A DNA stretch of 64,000 nt from Hymenobacter sp. UV11 (GCF_004684095.1 NZ_SRII01000007.1:186001-250000); one strand, 5' to 3'; shown: positions 26,701 through 34,826, counted from the stretch's first letter. Notes: generated by a model from the letters alone, not told the origin. Made by a program: numbers and translations.

Positions 26701-29182
26701 CCGTGTTGGTGCCGTTATCAACGCCGCCCTGGTCCAGCCAGGTGGCCCCGCCCGAAAAGGCAGTGTATTGCAGCGCCACGTACTGCAAAGGCGCATTGCT
26801 GGCCGAGATAAAGCGGGTAGCTGCCGCCGTAGCGGGGCCGGTGATGGTAATGAAATTGGAGCACGTACCCTGGGCGTTCAGCGTGGCCTCGCTGGTGAAA
26901 GTCTGGGTAATGGCATTGGTAAACAGGTACGTCTTGCCCGGCGTTAGCAGCAGCTGCCCCTTGATGATGTTGTTGCTGCCGATGGTAGCCAGCCCGTAGA
27001 ACAGCAGGTTTTGAAACGTGCTGGTGCTGCCAATAGCGCCAATGATATTCGGCGAAACCCCACTCGTATTATTGGCAAAAGAGACGGTGCCATACGTCAG
27101 CCCCAGCGCACCCCGGAAAAAGCTGTAGTACGAGTTCGCATTGTTGCCGTTGAGCATGTTGATGGTGCTGCTACCGGCATTGAGCGTAACGGGGGTAGCA
27201 GCCACGCCACCCACCACCACGCTGGCCACGTCCCAGGCGTAGTTAGTGGTCAGCACGTTGCTCTCGTTGCGGGTGTTGGTGCCCAGCAGGTTCAGCACGC
27301 TCGTGCCCAGGTTCACGGTGGGCGGCAGCAGGCTCACAGGGCTGCCCTGCACCGTGCCCGTGCTGTAGATGGAGCCATTGAATACGTAGCCGCTGCTAAA
27401 GGACTGGGCATTCACCGTGTGGTCGTTGGTGTTAAACGTACCCGACTCCACGAATACGCGCCCCGAGGTCGTTACGTCATCCAGCAGCGCGTAGCTGCCG
27501 CCCGCCGGCCGAAACCACAGGTGCGCCGCCAGGGGCTGGCCGGCCGTGGTGAGCGCGTGGCTACCCCCCGCCTGCGGCTGGCCCAAAAACAGGTCAATCG
27601 CCAGCGTCTGCGTCATGCTGGCCGGCCCCGCCAGCGTGAGCGAGCCTGCCACCGTGAGTGCGCGCCGGGCGGGCGCGCTCACGGTAGGCTTGTTGGCTAC
27701 GCCCGTCCAGTCCATATTGCGGCAGGCCTGCCCGGCCAGGTCCAGCGTCACCACCTGGCTCGGGGCCGCGAAGGATTTCGCATCGAAATAGACGTTAGTA
27801 AACACGTTGGGTACGCAGCCCGTGCCGCCGGCTGCGCCGCCGCTGGTGCTGGCCCAGTGGCTGGCATCGTGCCAGGTGCCGGTGCCGCCTACCCAGTAAA
27901 GGTCGGTAGTAGGCAAGCCCGATAGGGTGATGCCCGAATTGCCGCCCTGGTCGGCGCTGGCCGTGGCCGTAGCGGCCCCGTTGGCCGGGTAGCCGCTGCT
28001 GCCATCACTAAACGTGAGGTCCTGCAACACGGCGTAGCTCAGGCCCGCCGAAGCCCACCCCCCGCTGCGGGCCAGAATGGCCGGGCTACCCGTCTGGGTC
28101 GATTGCACCGTGCCGAAGCCCGCGCAGCTTCCCGCAGTAGCCAGCGTGGCCCCGCTCCCAAAGCTGAGTACTTTGGTAGTGCCGGCCCCCACCAGCAGGG
28201 TTGCGTCGGCCCCCAGCGCGAGGCTACCCCCCGCGCTGATGGTGGCGGCGCTGCCCAGCGTCAGCCGGCTATTCACGATGAGGGTAGTAAACGACGAGTT
28301 GGCCACGCTAAAGACCGCGCCACTCCCCGTGTTTATCACTACTTTATTGAAAGTCAGTGGCCTGCTGGTATTAATGCTTACCGGGCTGGTATAGGTAGTG
28401 AGCACGCTGGCCCCCACGTTGAGGGTGCTCGTGCCGGCCGTCAGGGCTAGGTTGGGGTTGAGCAGGTTGAGCGCCCCGGTGCTTGTCTGCACCAGCAGCG
28501 TAGTCGTGCTACTACCCAGGTCGAGGGTGCCCGCCCCGGTGCTCGCCACCTGGGTCGAGCCGGAATAAGTATTCAGCGTGCTGAAGGTCAGCGTAGCACT
28601 GCCGAAGCTCACCAGGTGGGCCGCCGAGATATTCAGGACGGTGCCCGAAGTGCCGTTGAAAGCGCTCGTGAACGTCCAGCCGCCCGCCGCGTTGTCAAAC
28701 GTCAACGCCGCCCCAAACGGCACCCCCTGCATATCCACCACCGCACCGGTAGCCGCCGCCAGTAGCCGATGGGGCACCGCAATGGCCAGCGCCGTTGCCA
28801 TGCTGGCGGTGTAGCGCAGGTCGCCGTTTATTTCCAGCACGCCATTGGTACTCTGCAACAGCGTAGCCTGGCGCACGTTGCCGCTCCAGGTCATGTCGTT
28901 GCAGGTCACCGTGCCCACAATGGCTACCCGCTGGTTGGTAGTCACAAAGGAGCTGGCATCGAAGTACACATTATCGGTGTTTTTCGGCACGTTGGTGTAG
29001 GCATTGCCGGCCCCGCCGCTGCTGCTGGCCCAGTGGCTCAGGTCGGTCCAGGTGCCACTGTTGCCTACCCAGTAGTAGTTGGCAGCGCGGGCGGCCGGGC
29101 TCAGGCCCAGCAGACCCAGCAACAGGCAGAGGCGTTTTAGCGCAGCGCTGACGAGGTGAAAATCAGGTAAAGGAAGCGGCAT
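23714..29182 (-). CDS. Large secreted protein with repeated WVG...W modules and type IX sorting domain
   Basis: The 1822-residue product starts with a signal peptide (LCLLLGLLGLSPAARA). It contains at least three copies of a module opening with YWVG-x-G-T/S-W then HW and SSGG and NVYFDA, near residues 36, 431 and 842, plus a diverged copy near 1309 (DCHNWASG). Between them lie long beta-rich stretches of Ser/Thr/Gly-rich strands typical of beta-helix or adhesin passengers. An FN3-like segment (LPVVLTSFRAT, LDWATASEAQSD) at about 1645-1745 precedes a type A sorting domain (about 1748-1822; NPATSTVHLPGL to GTCKLLKQ). It should be exported by Sec and the type IX system to the surface or medium. 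It is likely structural or adhesive; no catalytic motif is visible. The start is the ATG at 29182. Confidence 0.87.
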   Translation of the reverse strand: MPLPLPDFHLVSAALKRLCLLLGLLGLSPAARAANYYWVGNSGTWTDLSHWASSSGGAGNAYTNVPKNTDNVYFDASSFVTTNQRVAIVGTVTCNDMTWSGNVRQATLLQSTNGVLEINGDLRYTASMATALAIAVPHRLLAAATGAVVDMQGVPFGAALTFDNAAGGWTFTSAFNGTSGTVLNISAAHLVSFGSATLTFSTLNTYSGSTQVASTGAGTLDLGSSTTTLLVQTSTGALNLLNPNLALTAGTSTLNVGASVLTTYTSPVSINTSRPLTFNKVVINTGSGAVFSVANSSFTTLIVNSRLTLGSAATISAGGSLALGADATLLVGAGTTKVLSFGSGATLATAGSCAGFGTVQSTQTGSPAILARSGGWASAGLSYAVLQDLTFSDGSSGYPANGAATATASADQGGNSGITLSGLPTTDLYWVGGTGTWHDASHWASTSGGAAGGTGCVPNVFTNVYFDAKSFAAPSQVVTLDLAGQACRNMDWTGVANKPTVSAPARRALTVAGSLTLAGPASMTQTLAIDLFLGQPQAGGSHALTTAGQPLAAHLWFRPAGGSYALLDDVTTSGRVFVESGTFNTNDHTVNAQSFSSGYVFNGSIYSTGTVQGSPVSLLPPTVNLGTSVLNLLGTNTRNESNVLTTNYAWDVASVVVGGVAATPVTLNAGSSTINMLNGNNANSYYSFFRGALGLTYGTVSFANNTSGVSPNIIGAIGSTSTFQNLLFYGLATIGSNNIIKGQLLLTPGKTYLFTNAITQTFTSEATLNAQGTCSNFITITGPATAAATRFISASNAPLQYVALQYTAFSGGATWLDQGGVDNGTNTGITITGGLPARTLYWVGGTGSWSNAAHWSLSSGGAAGECSPSLIDNVVVDASSCPATGQTLTIDLASANCRSLDCSAATNGMTLSSILGSQLGVYGSVTWAPTPSMTVALAGGLSLLGPGTASTLTSAGQLLTGTLTLNVPSGGVTLADNFASIAGIAHTAGTFTTNDQTISALSYATSTSTAKALRLGASQLTINGAWNAPSTTGLTVTPGTSLLTVNSNAFNGAGQPYNDVVLNSPLSALTLSSNNTFHNLQLAGSANILGSNTIDGTLTFAAGRAYVFTPGTTTTFGPSATLVSVGLSNNPVTLQSAVNGSLFTWTKAAGGICADYTYIRDSRATGGAYFEAGRNGANNQGNNPGWSFGFLPRASYANRTTCPAEGPHFLRIDFTAYDGTNNVSGLSLATAQYPLTLRVANLTAGTYEDVSALATPYYYPIASSSATTQYQVITLATSATSGCGATSTTDLSTFPVVTDAILAGPHGTWSGNSAVADGNWLDCHNWASGAVPTSTTDVAINPNATSVSLGNSLTASVPVQPTLNGAGAAVHTLTTPAGATFTLGSSGQLAVAGDWVNNGTVTADPASQVTFQGSSAQTLTAGNFGSVVVSNTAGLALATDASTSGNLVLTAGTVTTGANKWVHTNGSAASLSGYSARSYVVGTLRRAIASNVAGTYAFPVGTASQYALYELVDHNLRGTGFGTIDARFGPKPGTDTNLNYQEPGTSLSYHAIHSAGVWTLTPSAQPSAGTYDAKVSLLPFSSLADNYFAILKRPDASTDAADWAAAGGVLSPVGGLGRLLAAGYALRLGLSSFSQFGVGQATAPLPVVLTSFRATAGGTCGVRLDWATASEAQSDRFEVERSADGRSFVPLATIASRNSAGGGTYSYLDQQPGEGLNYYRLKLMDQDQTSTYSPVATLTVACGAGGPVALAPNPATSTVHLPGLRAGQTLHVYGNDGRLVYAGPATGPDQPLDVSGWATGLYLVHIRNADGGLAGTCKLLKQ

Positions 29183-29700
29183 AAAGTAGCACTGGCGTAA
29201 TAAACGGACTAAAAATAACGGGACTAAAAACAGGTATAGCAGCCGTGGCGCCCGGAGCGCAACGGCATTAATAAGTTGAATTAACTACTTAATTATCAGT
29301 AAAATATATTTTTTAAGATGTATTTTTTCACGGCCTTTTAACTTGCCAGCCCGCCCCAGCTTTTCGCGTTCAGCCCGCAACAACCAGGTGCGGGCCGAAC
29401 GCGAAAAGCTGGGGCGGGGTAGGCTCATTTCTGTTGCTTGCTACTTGCGTTGCGGCTTGTGGCCCGCACAAAGGCTTGCTGGCCCTATGCCAAGTACAGG
29501 CCAACCGGCTGCGTATTCACAAAGGTTTGCTGGTCAGCCTGGTATGGGTTACGGCAATATTTTCGCACTCTGGTAATCAGACTACGTGTCCACTAGCTGG
29601 AATAGGCTGAGCAGCAGTAATGCCGCCGCGTTATTGGCTGAAGAGCTGGCCGTTATTGGCCGGCACCAGCCTGAGGGACAGCCATCTGGGCGTGTCAGCA
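29183..29700. other. Intergenic region upstream of the 1822-aa gene
   Basis: About 520 bases. The part next to the gene is AT-rich (about 29260-29340) and presumably holds its leftward promoter. A nested hairpin lies at 29351-29417. The remainder up to the ribokinase remnant shows no intact frame and may be decayed coding sequence. Confidence 0.45.
29351..29417. repeat. Nested inverted repeat, 21-bp arms
   Basis: Outer arms 29351-29371 (CCGCCCCAGCTTTTCGCG and so on) and 29397-29417 are perfect complements. An inner stem GCCCGCA (29373-29379) pairs with TGCGGGC (29389-29395). The right side continues into GGGGTAGG. It is terminator-like but lies between a promoter region and a pseudogene. Confidence 0.6.
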
Positions 29701-29704
29701 GCGA

Positions 29705-30144
29705 GGCGTGCAGGTAGTGCTGAACCCGGCTCCGCCGCAGCCCCTCGGCCGCGCCTTGCTGGCCTGCCTGTACGCCAGTACCCCGAATGAGACGGAAGCC
29801 GGGCTACTCACCGGCATTCGGGTAACCGACCAAGCCACCGCCCGGCAGGATGCCCAGTTCCTGCACGCCGAAGGGGTGCCCAACGTGGTTATTACCCTCG
29901 GCTCGCGGGGGCCTACGTGTCGGCCGCCGGCGGAACGGAAACCCGCTTGGTGGCCTCCCCGCCGGTAACGGCCGTTGATACCACAGCCGCCGGCGACTGT
30001 TTTAACGGGGCGCTCGAAGGCCGGAGCTTGTTTGAGGCCGCGGCTTTCGCCTGCAAAGCCGCGGCGATTTCCGTTACCCGCCGGGGTGCGCAGGCATCGC
30101 TACCCCACCGCCACGAGGTCGCGGCCCTACCCTGGGCAGACTGA
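29705..30144 (+). pseudogene. Ribokinase (PfkB family) remnant, truncated and frameshifted
   Basis: Two overlapping frames together give the C-terminal half of a ribokinase. The first frame reads VVLNPAPPQPL, then STPNETEAGLLTGI (the NPNE-type motif), up to VVITLGSRG near 29910. The second frame continues with YVSAAGGTETRLV and the PfkB signature DTTAAGDCFNGAL (about 29976-30015), which includes the catalytic Asp. The frames join at a run of five G near 29906-29911; one extra G would restore GSRGAYVS. The N-terminal half is missing upstream, so this is a decayed gene rather than a simple sequencing slip. No ribose transporter or other sugar gene is adjacent. Confidence 0.8.
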
Positions 30145-30230
30145 CCGGTGGGGGAGGGGTAGGGAACTGGTTTTTACACAGAATAGTAGCGCTGGGTGGC
30201 GCGGCCATTTTTTGTGCCCAAAAAGCAAGA

Positions 30231-30272
30231 TAGGAAGTCTAAAGCTCGGGATGACAAGCTTTAGACTTCCTA
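30231..30272. terminator. Hairpin downstream of the sigma factor gene
   Basis: Arms TAGGAAGTCTAAAGCT (30231-30246) and AGCTTTAGACTTCCTA (30257-30272) pair perfectly around a 10-base loop. It lies 22 bases beyond the stop of the leftward sigma factor gene. Confidence 0.6.
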
Positions 30273-30294
30273 AGTGATATCGTATATAACGACC

Positions 30295-30834
30295 TCAGTT
30301 AACCACGCGCGTGAGGTTGCGGATGATGCGACCCGCCCGCGTTTTGACCGTGCCCAGCGGAATGGCCAGCTCCTGTGCCGCCTCCGATTGCGAGTAGCCT
30401 TCCAGGTAGAGTAGCTCCAGCAGCCGGCGGTCGCTGGAACTCAGTAAGTTCAGCCAGTCGCGCACCCCAATGTGCTCGGGGTAGAAGCTAACGGGCGCCG
30501 CCCGGTTGATGGCTACTTCTTCGGTGAGCGGCGAGGTGAACTGCGTTTTGCGGCGCTGCTCGCGCAGGCAGTCGAGGGCCAGGTTGCGGCCAATTTGCAG
30601 GGCCCACGTAAAAAGCCGGCCCTTGCGGGTATCGTAGGTAGGGAAGGCCACCCAAAACTTTACCATGCACTCTTGCAGCAAATCCTCCGCCACCTCATCT
30701 TGCCGAACAATACGCCAGATAGTATGGTAGAGCGCCCGTTTATAATGCTTGTAGAAATGAGCCATTGCCGTCTCATCGCGGGCATATAACCGGCTTACCA
30801 GCTCGCTTTCGTCTTCTGGCTGTAGTATTTTCAT
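30295..30834 (-). CDS. ECF-type RNA polymerase sigma factor
   Basis: The 179-residue protein has sigma region 2 at about residues 24-90 (YKHYKRALYHTIWRIV, the DLLQECMVKFW helix, FTWALQIGRNLALDCLR) and region 4 at about 125-175 (DRRLLELLYLEGYSQSEAA, LGTVKTRAGRIIRNL). Region 3 is absent, as expected for extracytoplasmic function sigma factors. It would direct RNA polymerase to a dedicated promoter set. No anti-sigma factor gene lies next to it, unlike many ECF systems, so its control is not obvious from context. The start ATG is at 30834. Confidence 0.9.
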   Translation of the reverse strand: MKILQPEDESELVSRLYARDETAMAHFYKHYKRALYHTIWRIVRQDEVAEDLLQECMVKFWVAFPTYDTRKGRLFTWALQIGRNLALDCLREQRRKTQFTSPLTEEVAINRAAPVSFYPEHIGVRDWLNLLSSSDRRLLELLYLEGYSQSEAAQELAIPLGTVKTRAGRIIRNLTRVVN

Positions 30835-30994
30835 TAGCAGGGGGGTAGGGCGTTGTGCACATACGACCCGGCGTAATCTTCCGGTTTGAGAGGTTAAGGA
30901 AAATAAATAAAGCGCTGTTTCGGAACTTTTTGTTGGAAAACGTCAAAAAAGCACTGCTGCCAGAACGACCCCAATGCCAAGGTGAGCGCCCGGT

Positions 30995-31366
30995 TTATTC
31001 CTCCCGATGCACCGTGTCCGGGCTAAAGGCGGGCACGCATACCGACCAATACTCGCACTCCTCCTCAAACGGATTTGAATAGCGAACGCGGGCGCCGGCC
31101 CGAATCAGCAGCGACTCGCCCGCTTGCAGCTCCACCACGTCGTCATCAATCTCGAAGCGTTTGCGGCCTCGCACCACAATGGTTATCTCATCGAACTCGG
31201 GGTGCTGGTGCGGCTCGCTCCACTGCGGCGGGGCCACCATGTGGGCCACGCTGTACTGAGCCGTGCGGGTGCTTGCCAGGCCTATGTGCTCTTCAATGAG
31301 CTTGCCATCGGTGGTGGGAACGCGGAACGGCTGGGCGTTGCGGAAATACTTCTTTTCGGGAGCCAT
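30995..31366 (-). CDS. Cupin-domain protein
   Basis: The 123-residue product is a single cupin barrel. Cupin motif 1 is recognisable as HQHPEFDEITIVVRGR, with His, His and Glu as likely metal ligands. Motif 2 is less canonical (LQAGESLLIRAGARVRYSNP). I chose the ATG at 31366 (MAPEKKYFRN) because the longer frame upstream is out-of-character sequence antisense to the next gene's end. A -7-like TAATTTCG lies at 31390-31397 on this strand, 24 bases before the start. Small cupins bind small ligands or catalyse isomerase or oxygenase steps; the substrate here is unknown. It is followed on the same strand by the sigma factor gene 160 bases away. Confidence 0.75.
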   Translation of the reverse strand: MAPEKKYFRNAQPFRVPTTDGKLIEEHIGLASTRTAQYSVAHMVAPPQWSEPHQHPEFDEITIVVRGRKRFEIDDDVVELQAGESLLIRAGARVRYSNPFEEECEYWSVCVPAFSPDTVHREE

Positions 31367-31394
31367 GAGAATCGGGGAAAATGACGCCGCGAAA

Positions 31395-31664
31395 TTAAGG
31401 CCGGGTAGGGCAGGGGCCCGGCCGAAAGTGCAGCAGCCCGGCGTTCTGGGCCACGCAGGCATTGGCGTAGGTGATGCCGTTGCAGCCACATACGGGGTCG
31501 TAGTTCATGGTGCAGATAGCTCGTGGGTTAACGCGGCTGGGGTCGATGCAGGCAGTGGCCGCGTCAGCGGCGCCCGTAGCTACCCGCGCGTGGCAGGCAC
31601 CCAGCAACAGGCTGCTGGCCAACGGCAGTAGGTAAATGCCGATACGGCGCACGAGAAGGAGCAT
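31395..31664 (-). CDS. Small Kazal-type inhibitor-like lipoprotein
   Basis: The 89-residue protein has a lipoprotein signal (LLPLASSLLLGAC, Cys24 as the lipidation site). It is followed by a Kazal-like domain with six further cysteines: CID, AIC, PVCGC, NAC and the final GPC. The core Y-x-PVCG-x-x-G-x-TY-x-N-x-C pattern (NYDPVCGCNGITYANAC) is the Kazal hallmark. Kazal domains inhibit serine proteases, so this may be an outer-membrane or periplasmic protease inhibitor; bacterial examples are mostly uncharacterised. The start is the ATG at 31664. It ends 28 bases before the cupin start on the same strand, so the two may be co-transcribed. Confidence 0.75.
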   Translation of the reverse strand: MLLLVRRIGIYLLPLASSLLLGACHARVATGAADAATACIDPSRVNPRAICTMNYDPVCGCNGITYANACVAQNAGLLHFRPGPCPTRP

Positions 31665-31852
31665 AGCTGAATTAGCCTAAGAATGCCGGTAAGGTAAGAA
31701 CTTGGCGCTGAACGGGCCAGCCGGGCTAAGAAAATGGCGCTATGCCCGAACCCGGCGCCCTACCACCCGTATAGAACCCAAACGCTGGGGCAGTGGCTCA
31801 GGCCTTGCCCTCTCCAACCAATCCACCTTACCACTTTTTTCTTTTCCTTCTC

Positions 31853-32371
31853 ATGTCGTATCGCGAAGAAGATAACAACGCAAGCAAAATTCTTATTGCC
31901 GCCCTCGCTGGTGCTGGCGCTGGCATCATTGCCGGTATTTTGCTGGCCCCCGATAAAGGCACGGCTACCCTCGAAAACTGGAAAGGCGCTGCTAAAGATT
32001 ACAGCAATCAACTGGGTGACCAGTTCGGCAAGTATAGCGCGGACCTCGAAACTAAATTCAAAGGCCTGAGCGACAAGCTCGAAGATATGGGCGTATTGAG
32101 CGCCGGTGGCAGCCTCAACATCAAAGGCAACTGGGACGATATCAAAGGCAAGCTGAAGCAGCAGTATGCGCAGCTGACCGATGAGGACCTGACCTATGCT
32201 GAAGGCAAAGGCGACGAGCTCATCGGCAAGCTGCAGGATAAGCTTGGCAAAGGCAAGGCGGAAATCACGAAAATGATTAACGACCTGTCGGGTAAAGGCG
32301 ATGACCTGGCCGACAAAGCCAAAGATGCTGCCGACAAAGGTGCCGCCGCCGTAAAGGACGCCGCCAAGTAA
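31853..32371 (+). CDS. YtxH-like membrane protein with CsbD-like C-terminal part
   Basis: The 172-residue protein has a glycine/alanine-rich membrane segment at about residues 10-32 (ILIAALAGAGAGIIAGILLAP) followed by DKGTATLENWK, typical of YtxH stress proteins. Residues about 88-145 resemble CsbD (IKGNWDDIKGKLKQQY, then LTYAEGKGDELIGKLQ). The tail is a Lys/Ala/Asp-rich amphipathic repeat (DDLADKAKDAADKGAAAVKDAAK-like). Both families are induced by general stress in other bacteria. I chose the ATG at 31853 (MSYREEDNN); the longer frame starts with unlikely sequence. A second YtxH gene follows 144 bases later, with a terminator between them. Confidence 0.82.
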   Translation: MSYREEDNNASKILIAALAGAGAGIIAGILLAPDKGTATLENWKGAAKDYSNQLGDQFGKYSADLETKFKGLSDKLEDMGVLSAGGSLNIKGNWDDIKGKLKQQYAQLTDEDLTYAEGKGDELIGKLQDKLGKGKAEITKMINDLSGKGDDLADKAKDAADKGAAAVKDAAK

Positions 32372-32397
32372 GCCTTCCTATGCTACGTTATTAAGGA

Positions 32398-32427
32398 AGC
32401 CTCACGCCGCCGGCGTGGGGCTTTTTT
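32398..32427 (+). terminator. Rho-independent terminator after the YtxH/CsbD gene
   Basis: A GC-rich hairpin (AGCCTCACGCC / GGCGTGGGGCT) is followed by six T residues (32422-32427). It lies 27 bases after the stop. Confidence 0.75.
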
Positions 32428-32515
32428 GGCATTGGGCACTAACCAGCAAGGCCATTTTCCCGTTTGCTACCATACGTTTTTTAATTTCACTCTACTAGTA
32501 AATTTCGTTTTGCAT

Positions 32516-32857
32516 ATGCCTAATGACAACGGAAAAGTTATCGTCTCGCTGCTGGCGGGCGCTACCGCCGGCATTGTAGCCGGCCTGCTGCTAGCCCCCG
32601 AAACGGGCGAAGACGCCCGCCACGACCTGCGCGATTCGGCCCGCAAGTGGTGGGCCGACTTGGGCAAGCAAGCGCAAGGTGCCCTTAGCAAGCTGCAAGG
32701 GCAGCCCGCCGCCCCCACTGCCAACCCTGACCAGCACGCCGCCGATGCGCTGCTCACCTCCATGGGCAATGCCGAGCCCGGCGACCTCACTACCCCCGCC
32801 GGTGCTGGCAACGGCCGCTCGGTAGAGGGTGATAAAGGCTATTTTACTGACCTTTAA
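32516..32857 (+). CDS. YtxH-domain protein
   Basis: The 113-residue protein begins MPNDNGKVIVSLLAGATAG, with a glycine/alanine-rich membrane segment (VSLLAGATAGIVAGLLLAP, about residues 9-28) followed by ETGEDARHDLRDSARKWW. This is the same YtxH layout as the preceding gene. The C-terminal half is Pro/Ala-rich and probably unstructured. The start ATG at 32516 was chosen over an upstream GTG-type extension that lacks homology. The pair likely arose by duplication and is probably part of the general stress response. Function at the molecular level is unknown for the family. Confidence 0.8.
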   Translation: MPNDNGKVIVSLLAGATAGIVAGLLLAPETGEDARHDLRDSARKWWADLGKQAQGALSKLQGQPAAPTANPDQHAADALLTSMGNAEPGDLTTPAGAGNGRSVEGDKGYFTDL

Positions 32858-33115
32858 CTGATAAGGCTGAGGATTCGGCAGGGGGTAGGGACCAAAATTT
32901 CTTGAAAAAAAAGTTACGGTAACCTAACCTTACTCTCGCTATCACGTTAAAAAATGCACAAACGGCTTAATCGAAGTCTGTTGTTAGCAGCTAGTAAAAT
33001 TGCCGGTCGTAGGAGCTTCTGCCAGAATTGGTTTGTTATTCTGGTCGTAAAATCAGCCGACCCATCGCAAGCTTCTGGTTGCTACCGCAATCTCTGATTG
33101 GAGCTTTTGTAAAAA

Positions 33116-33152
33116 GGCCCGCTACCATTTTTTGGTAGCGGGCCTTTTTTTT
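33116..33152. terminator. Strong bidirectional terminator
   Basis: Stem GGCCCGCTACCA (33116-33127) pairs perfectly with TGGTAGCGGGCC (33133-33144), loop of five T, with a T8 run on the right and an A5 run on the left. It lies between the rightward YtxH gene and the leftward lysS and can end both transcripts. The rest of the 32858-33179 gap holds nothing I can identify beyond a GGGGGTAGG word at about 32882. Confidence 0.9.
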
Positions 33153-33179
33153 GTGGCTATTTGTTGGGTGCCGAGGGGC

Positions 33180-34706
33180 CTACCCCCCCGTTTCGGGCCG
33201 CATCTGCGGGAAGAAGAGCACATCCTGGATGGAGTGCGAGTTGGTCATAATCATGCTCAGGCGGTCGATGCCGATGCCCAGGCCGGCGGTAGGCGGCATG
33301 CCGTATTCGAGGGCGCGCAGGAAGTCTTCGTCGAGCACCATCGCCTCGGTGTCGCCGCGCTTGCCCAGCTCCAGCTGGTCTTCGAAACGCTGGCGCTGGT
33401 CGATGGGGTCGTTGAGCTCGGAGAAGGCGTTGCAGATTTCCTTGCCGTTGCAGATGGCTTCGAAGCGCTCAACCAGGCCGGGGTGGTCGCGGTGCTTCTT
33501 GGCCAGTGGCGACATCTCGACGGGGTAGTCGGTGATGAACGTGGGCTGGATGAGCTTGGGCTCCACGTGCTCGCCGAATATCTCGTCGATGATTTTCGAC
33601 TTGCCCATGCTCGGGTCGAGGCCCACTTTCAGCTTGGCGGCGGTTTCGCGCAGGGCTGCCTCGTCCATTTCGCCGATGGCCACGCCGGTGAACTTTTCGA
33701 TGGCCTCAAACATGGTGTAGCGCTGCCAGGGGCGCTGGAAGTTGATGACGTTGTCGCCCACCTGCACCTCCGTTTTACCGTGCAGGGCCAGGGCCACACG
33801 CTCCACCATTTCTTCCACCAGGTCCATCATCCAGTTGTAGTCCTTGTAGGCTACGTAGAGCTCCATCTGGGTGAACTCGGGGTTGTGGAAGCGCGACATG
33901 CCCTCGTTGCGGAAGTCCTTCGAGAACTCGTACACGCCATCGAAGCCACCCACGATGAGGCGCTTGAGGTACAGCTCGTTGGCAATGCGCAGGTAGAGCG
34001 TCATGTCCAGCGTGTTGTGGTGCGTCTTGAAGGGCCGGGCCGCCGCACCGCCGTAGAGCGGCTGCAAAATCGGGGTTTCGACCTCCAGGTAGCCTTTGTC
34101 GTTCAGGTAGTTGCGCATGGCCTGCACCAACTGCGTGCGCTTGATGAACGTCTCGCGCACCTGCGGGTTCACCACCATGTCCACGTAGCGCTGGCGGTAG
34201 CGCTGCTCGGGGTCGGTGAAGGCATCGTAGGTGATTTCCTCGCCTGTGGCCTCGTCCTTGCGGGTTTTCACCACGGGTAGGGGGCGCAGCGCCTTGGCCA
34301 GCAGCGTTAGCTCCTTCACGTGAATGGATGTTTCGCCCACTTGCGTATTAAAGACGTAGCCCTTCACGCCGATGAAGTCGCCGAGGTCGAGCAGCTTCTT
34401 AAATACGGTGTTGTACAGCGTTTTGTCTTCGCCGGGGCAAATCTCGTCGCGGTTCACGTAGAGCTGAATGCGGCCCGACGAGTCCATCAACTCCGCAAAC
34501 GAGGCCTTGCCCATCACGCGCACTGACATCAGGCGGCCAGCTAGGCTCACCTCCTGAAAGTTGTTGAGCTCGGGGTGATAGTTGTCGTGAATTTCCTGGG
34601 CCGAAAAATTGACATCAAATAATTCGGAGGGGTAGGGCTCAATGCCCAGGGCCTTCAGCTCATCGAGCTTGTTGCGGCGCAGAATTTCTTGTTCGCTCAG
34701 AATCAC
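33180..34706 (-). CDS. lysS: Lysyl-tRNA synthetase, class II
   Basis: The 508-residue enzyme charges tRNA-Lys. It has an N-terminal OB-fold anticodon-binding domain (about residues 55-155, LAGRLMSVRVMGKASF) and the class II core. Motif 1 is around VETPILQPLYGG, motif 2 is FRNEGMSRFHNPEFTQME, and motif 3 is GLGIGIDRLSM near the C-terminus. Length matches the bacterial family. The start is a GTG at 34706 (GTG ATT CTG AGC); no ATG is available in a suitable position, and family members begin close to this LSEQE segment. The GTG lies in a 47-bp repeat arm. The stop TAG falls within a GGGGGGTAGG word. It appears monocistronic. Confidence 0.97.
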   Translation of the reverse strand: MILSEQEILRRNKLDELKALGIEPYPSELFDVNFSAQEIHDNYHPELNNFQEVSLAGRLMSVRVMGKASFAELMDSSGRIQLYVNRDEICPGEDKTLYNTVFKKLLDLGDFIGVKGYVFNTQVGETSIHVKELTLLAKALRPLPVVKTRKDEATGEEITYDAFTDPEQRYRQRYVDMVVNPQVRETFIKRTQLVQAMRNYLNDKGYLEVETPILQPLYGGAAARPFKTHHNTLDMTLYLRIANELYLKRLIVGGFDGVYEFSKDFRNEGMSRFHNPEFTQMELYVAYKDYNWMMDLVEEMVERVALALHGKTEVQVGDNVINFQRPWQRYTMFEAIEKFTGVAIGEMDEAALRETAAKLKVGLDPSMGKSKIIDEIFGEHVEPKLIQPTFITDYPVEMSPLAKKHRDHPGLVERFEAICNGKEICNAFSELNDPIDQRQRFEDQLELGKRGDTEAMVLDEDFLRALEYGMPPTAGLGIGIDRLSMIMTNSHSIQDVLFFPQMRPETGG

Positions 34707-34826
34707 GGATTACGCGGATTTTAGCGGATTTCACGGATTTTGTGGACGATTCAGCTGGCGCTGCTCGTGCAATGCTACTCCGTTTGGCCGCTGGGTGGAG
34801 GCGGGCATCAGCCCAAAAACAGGCCG

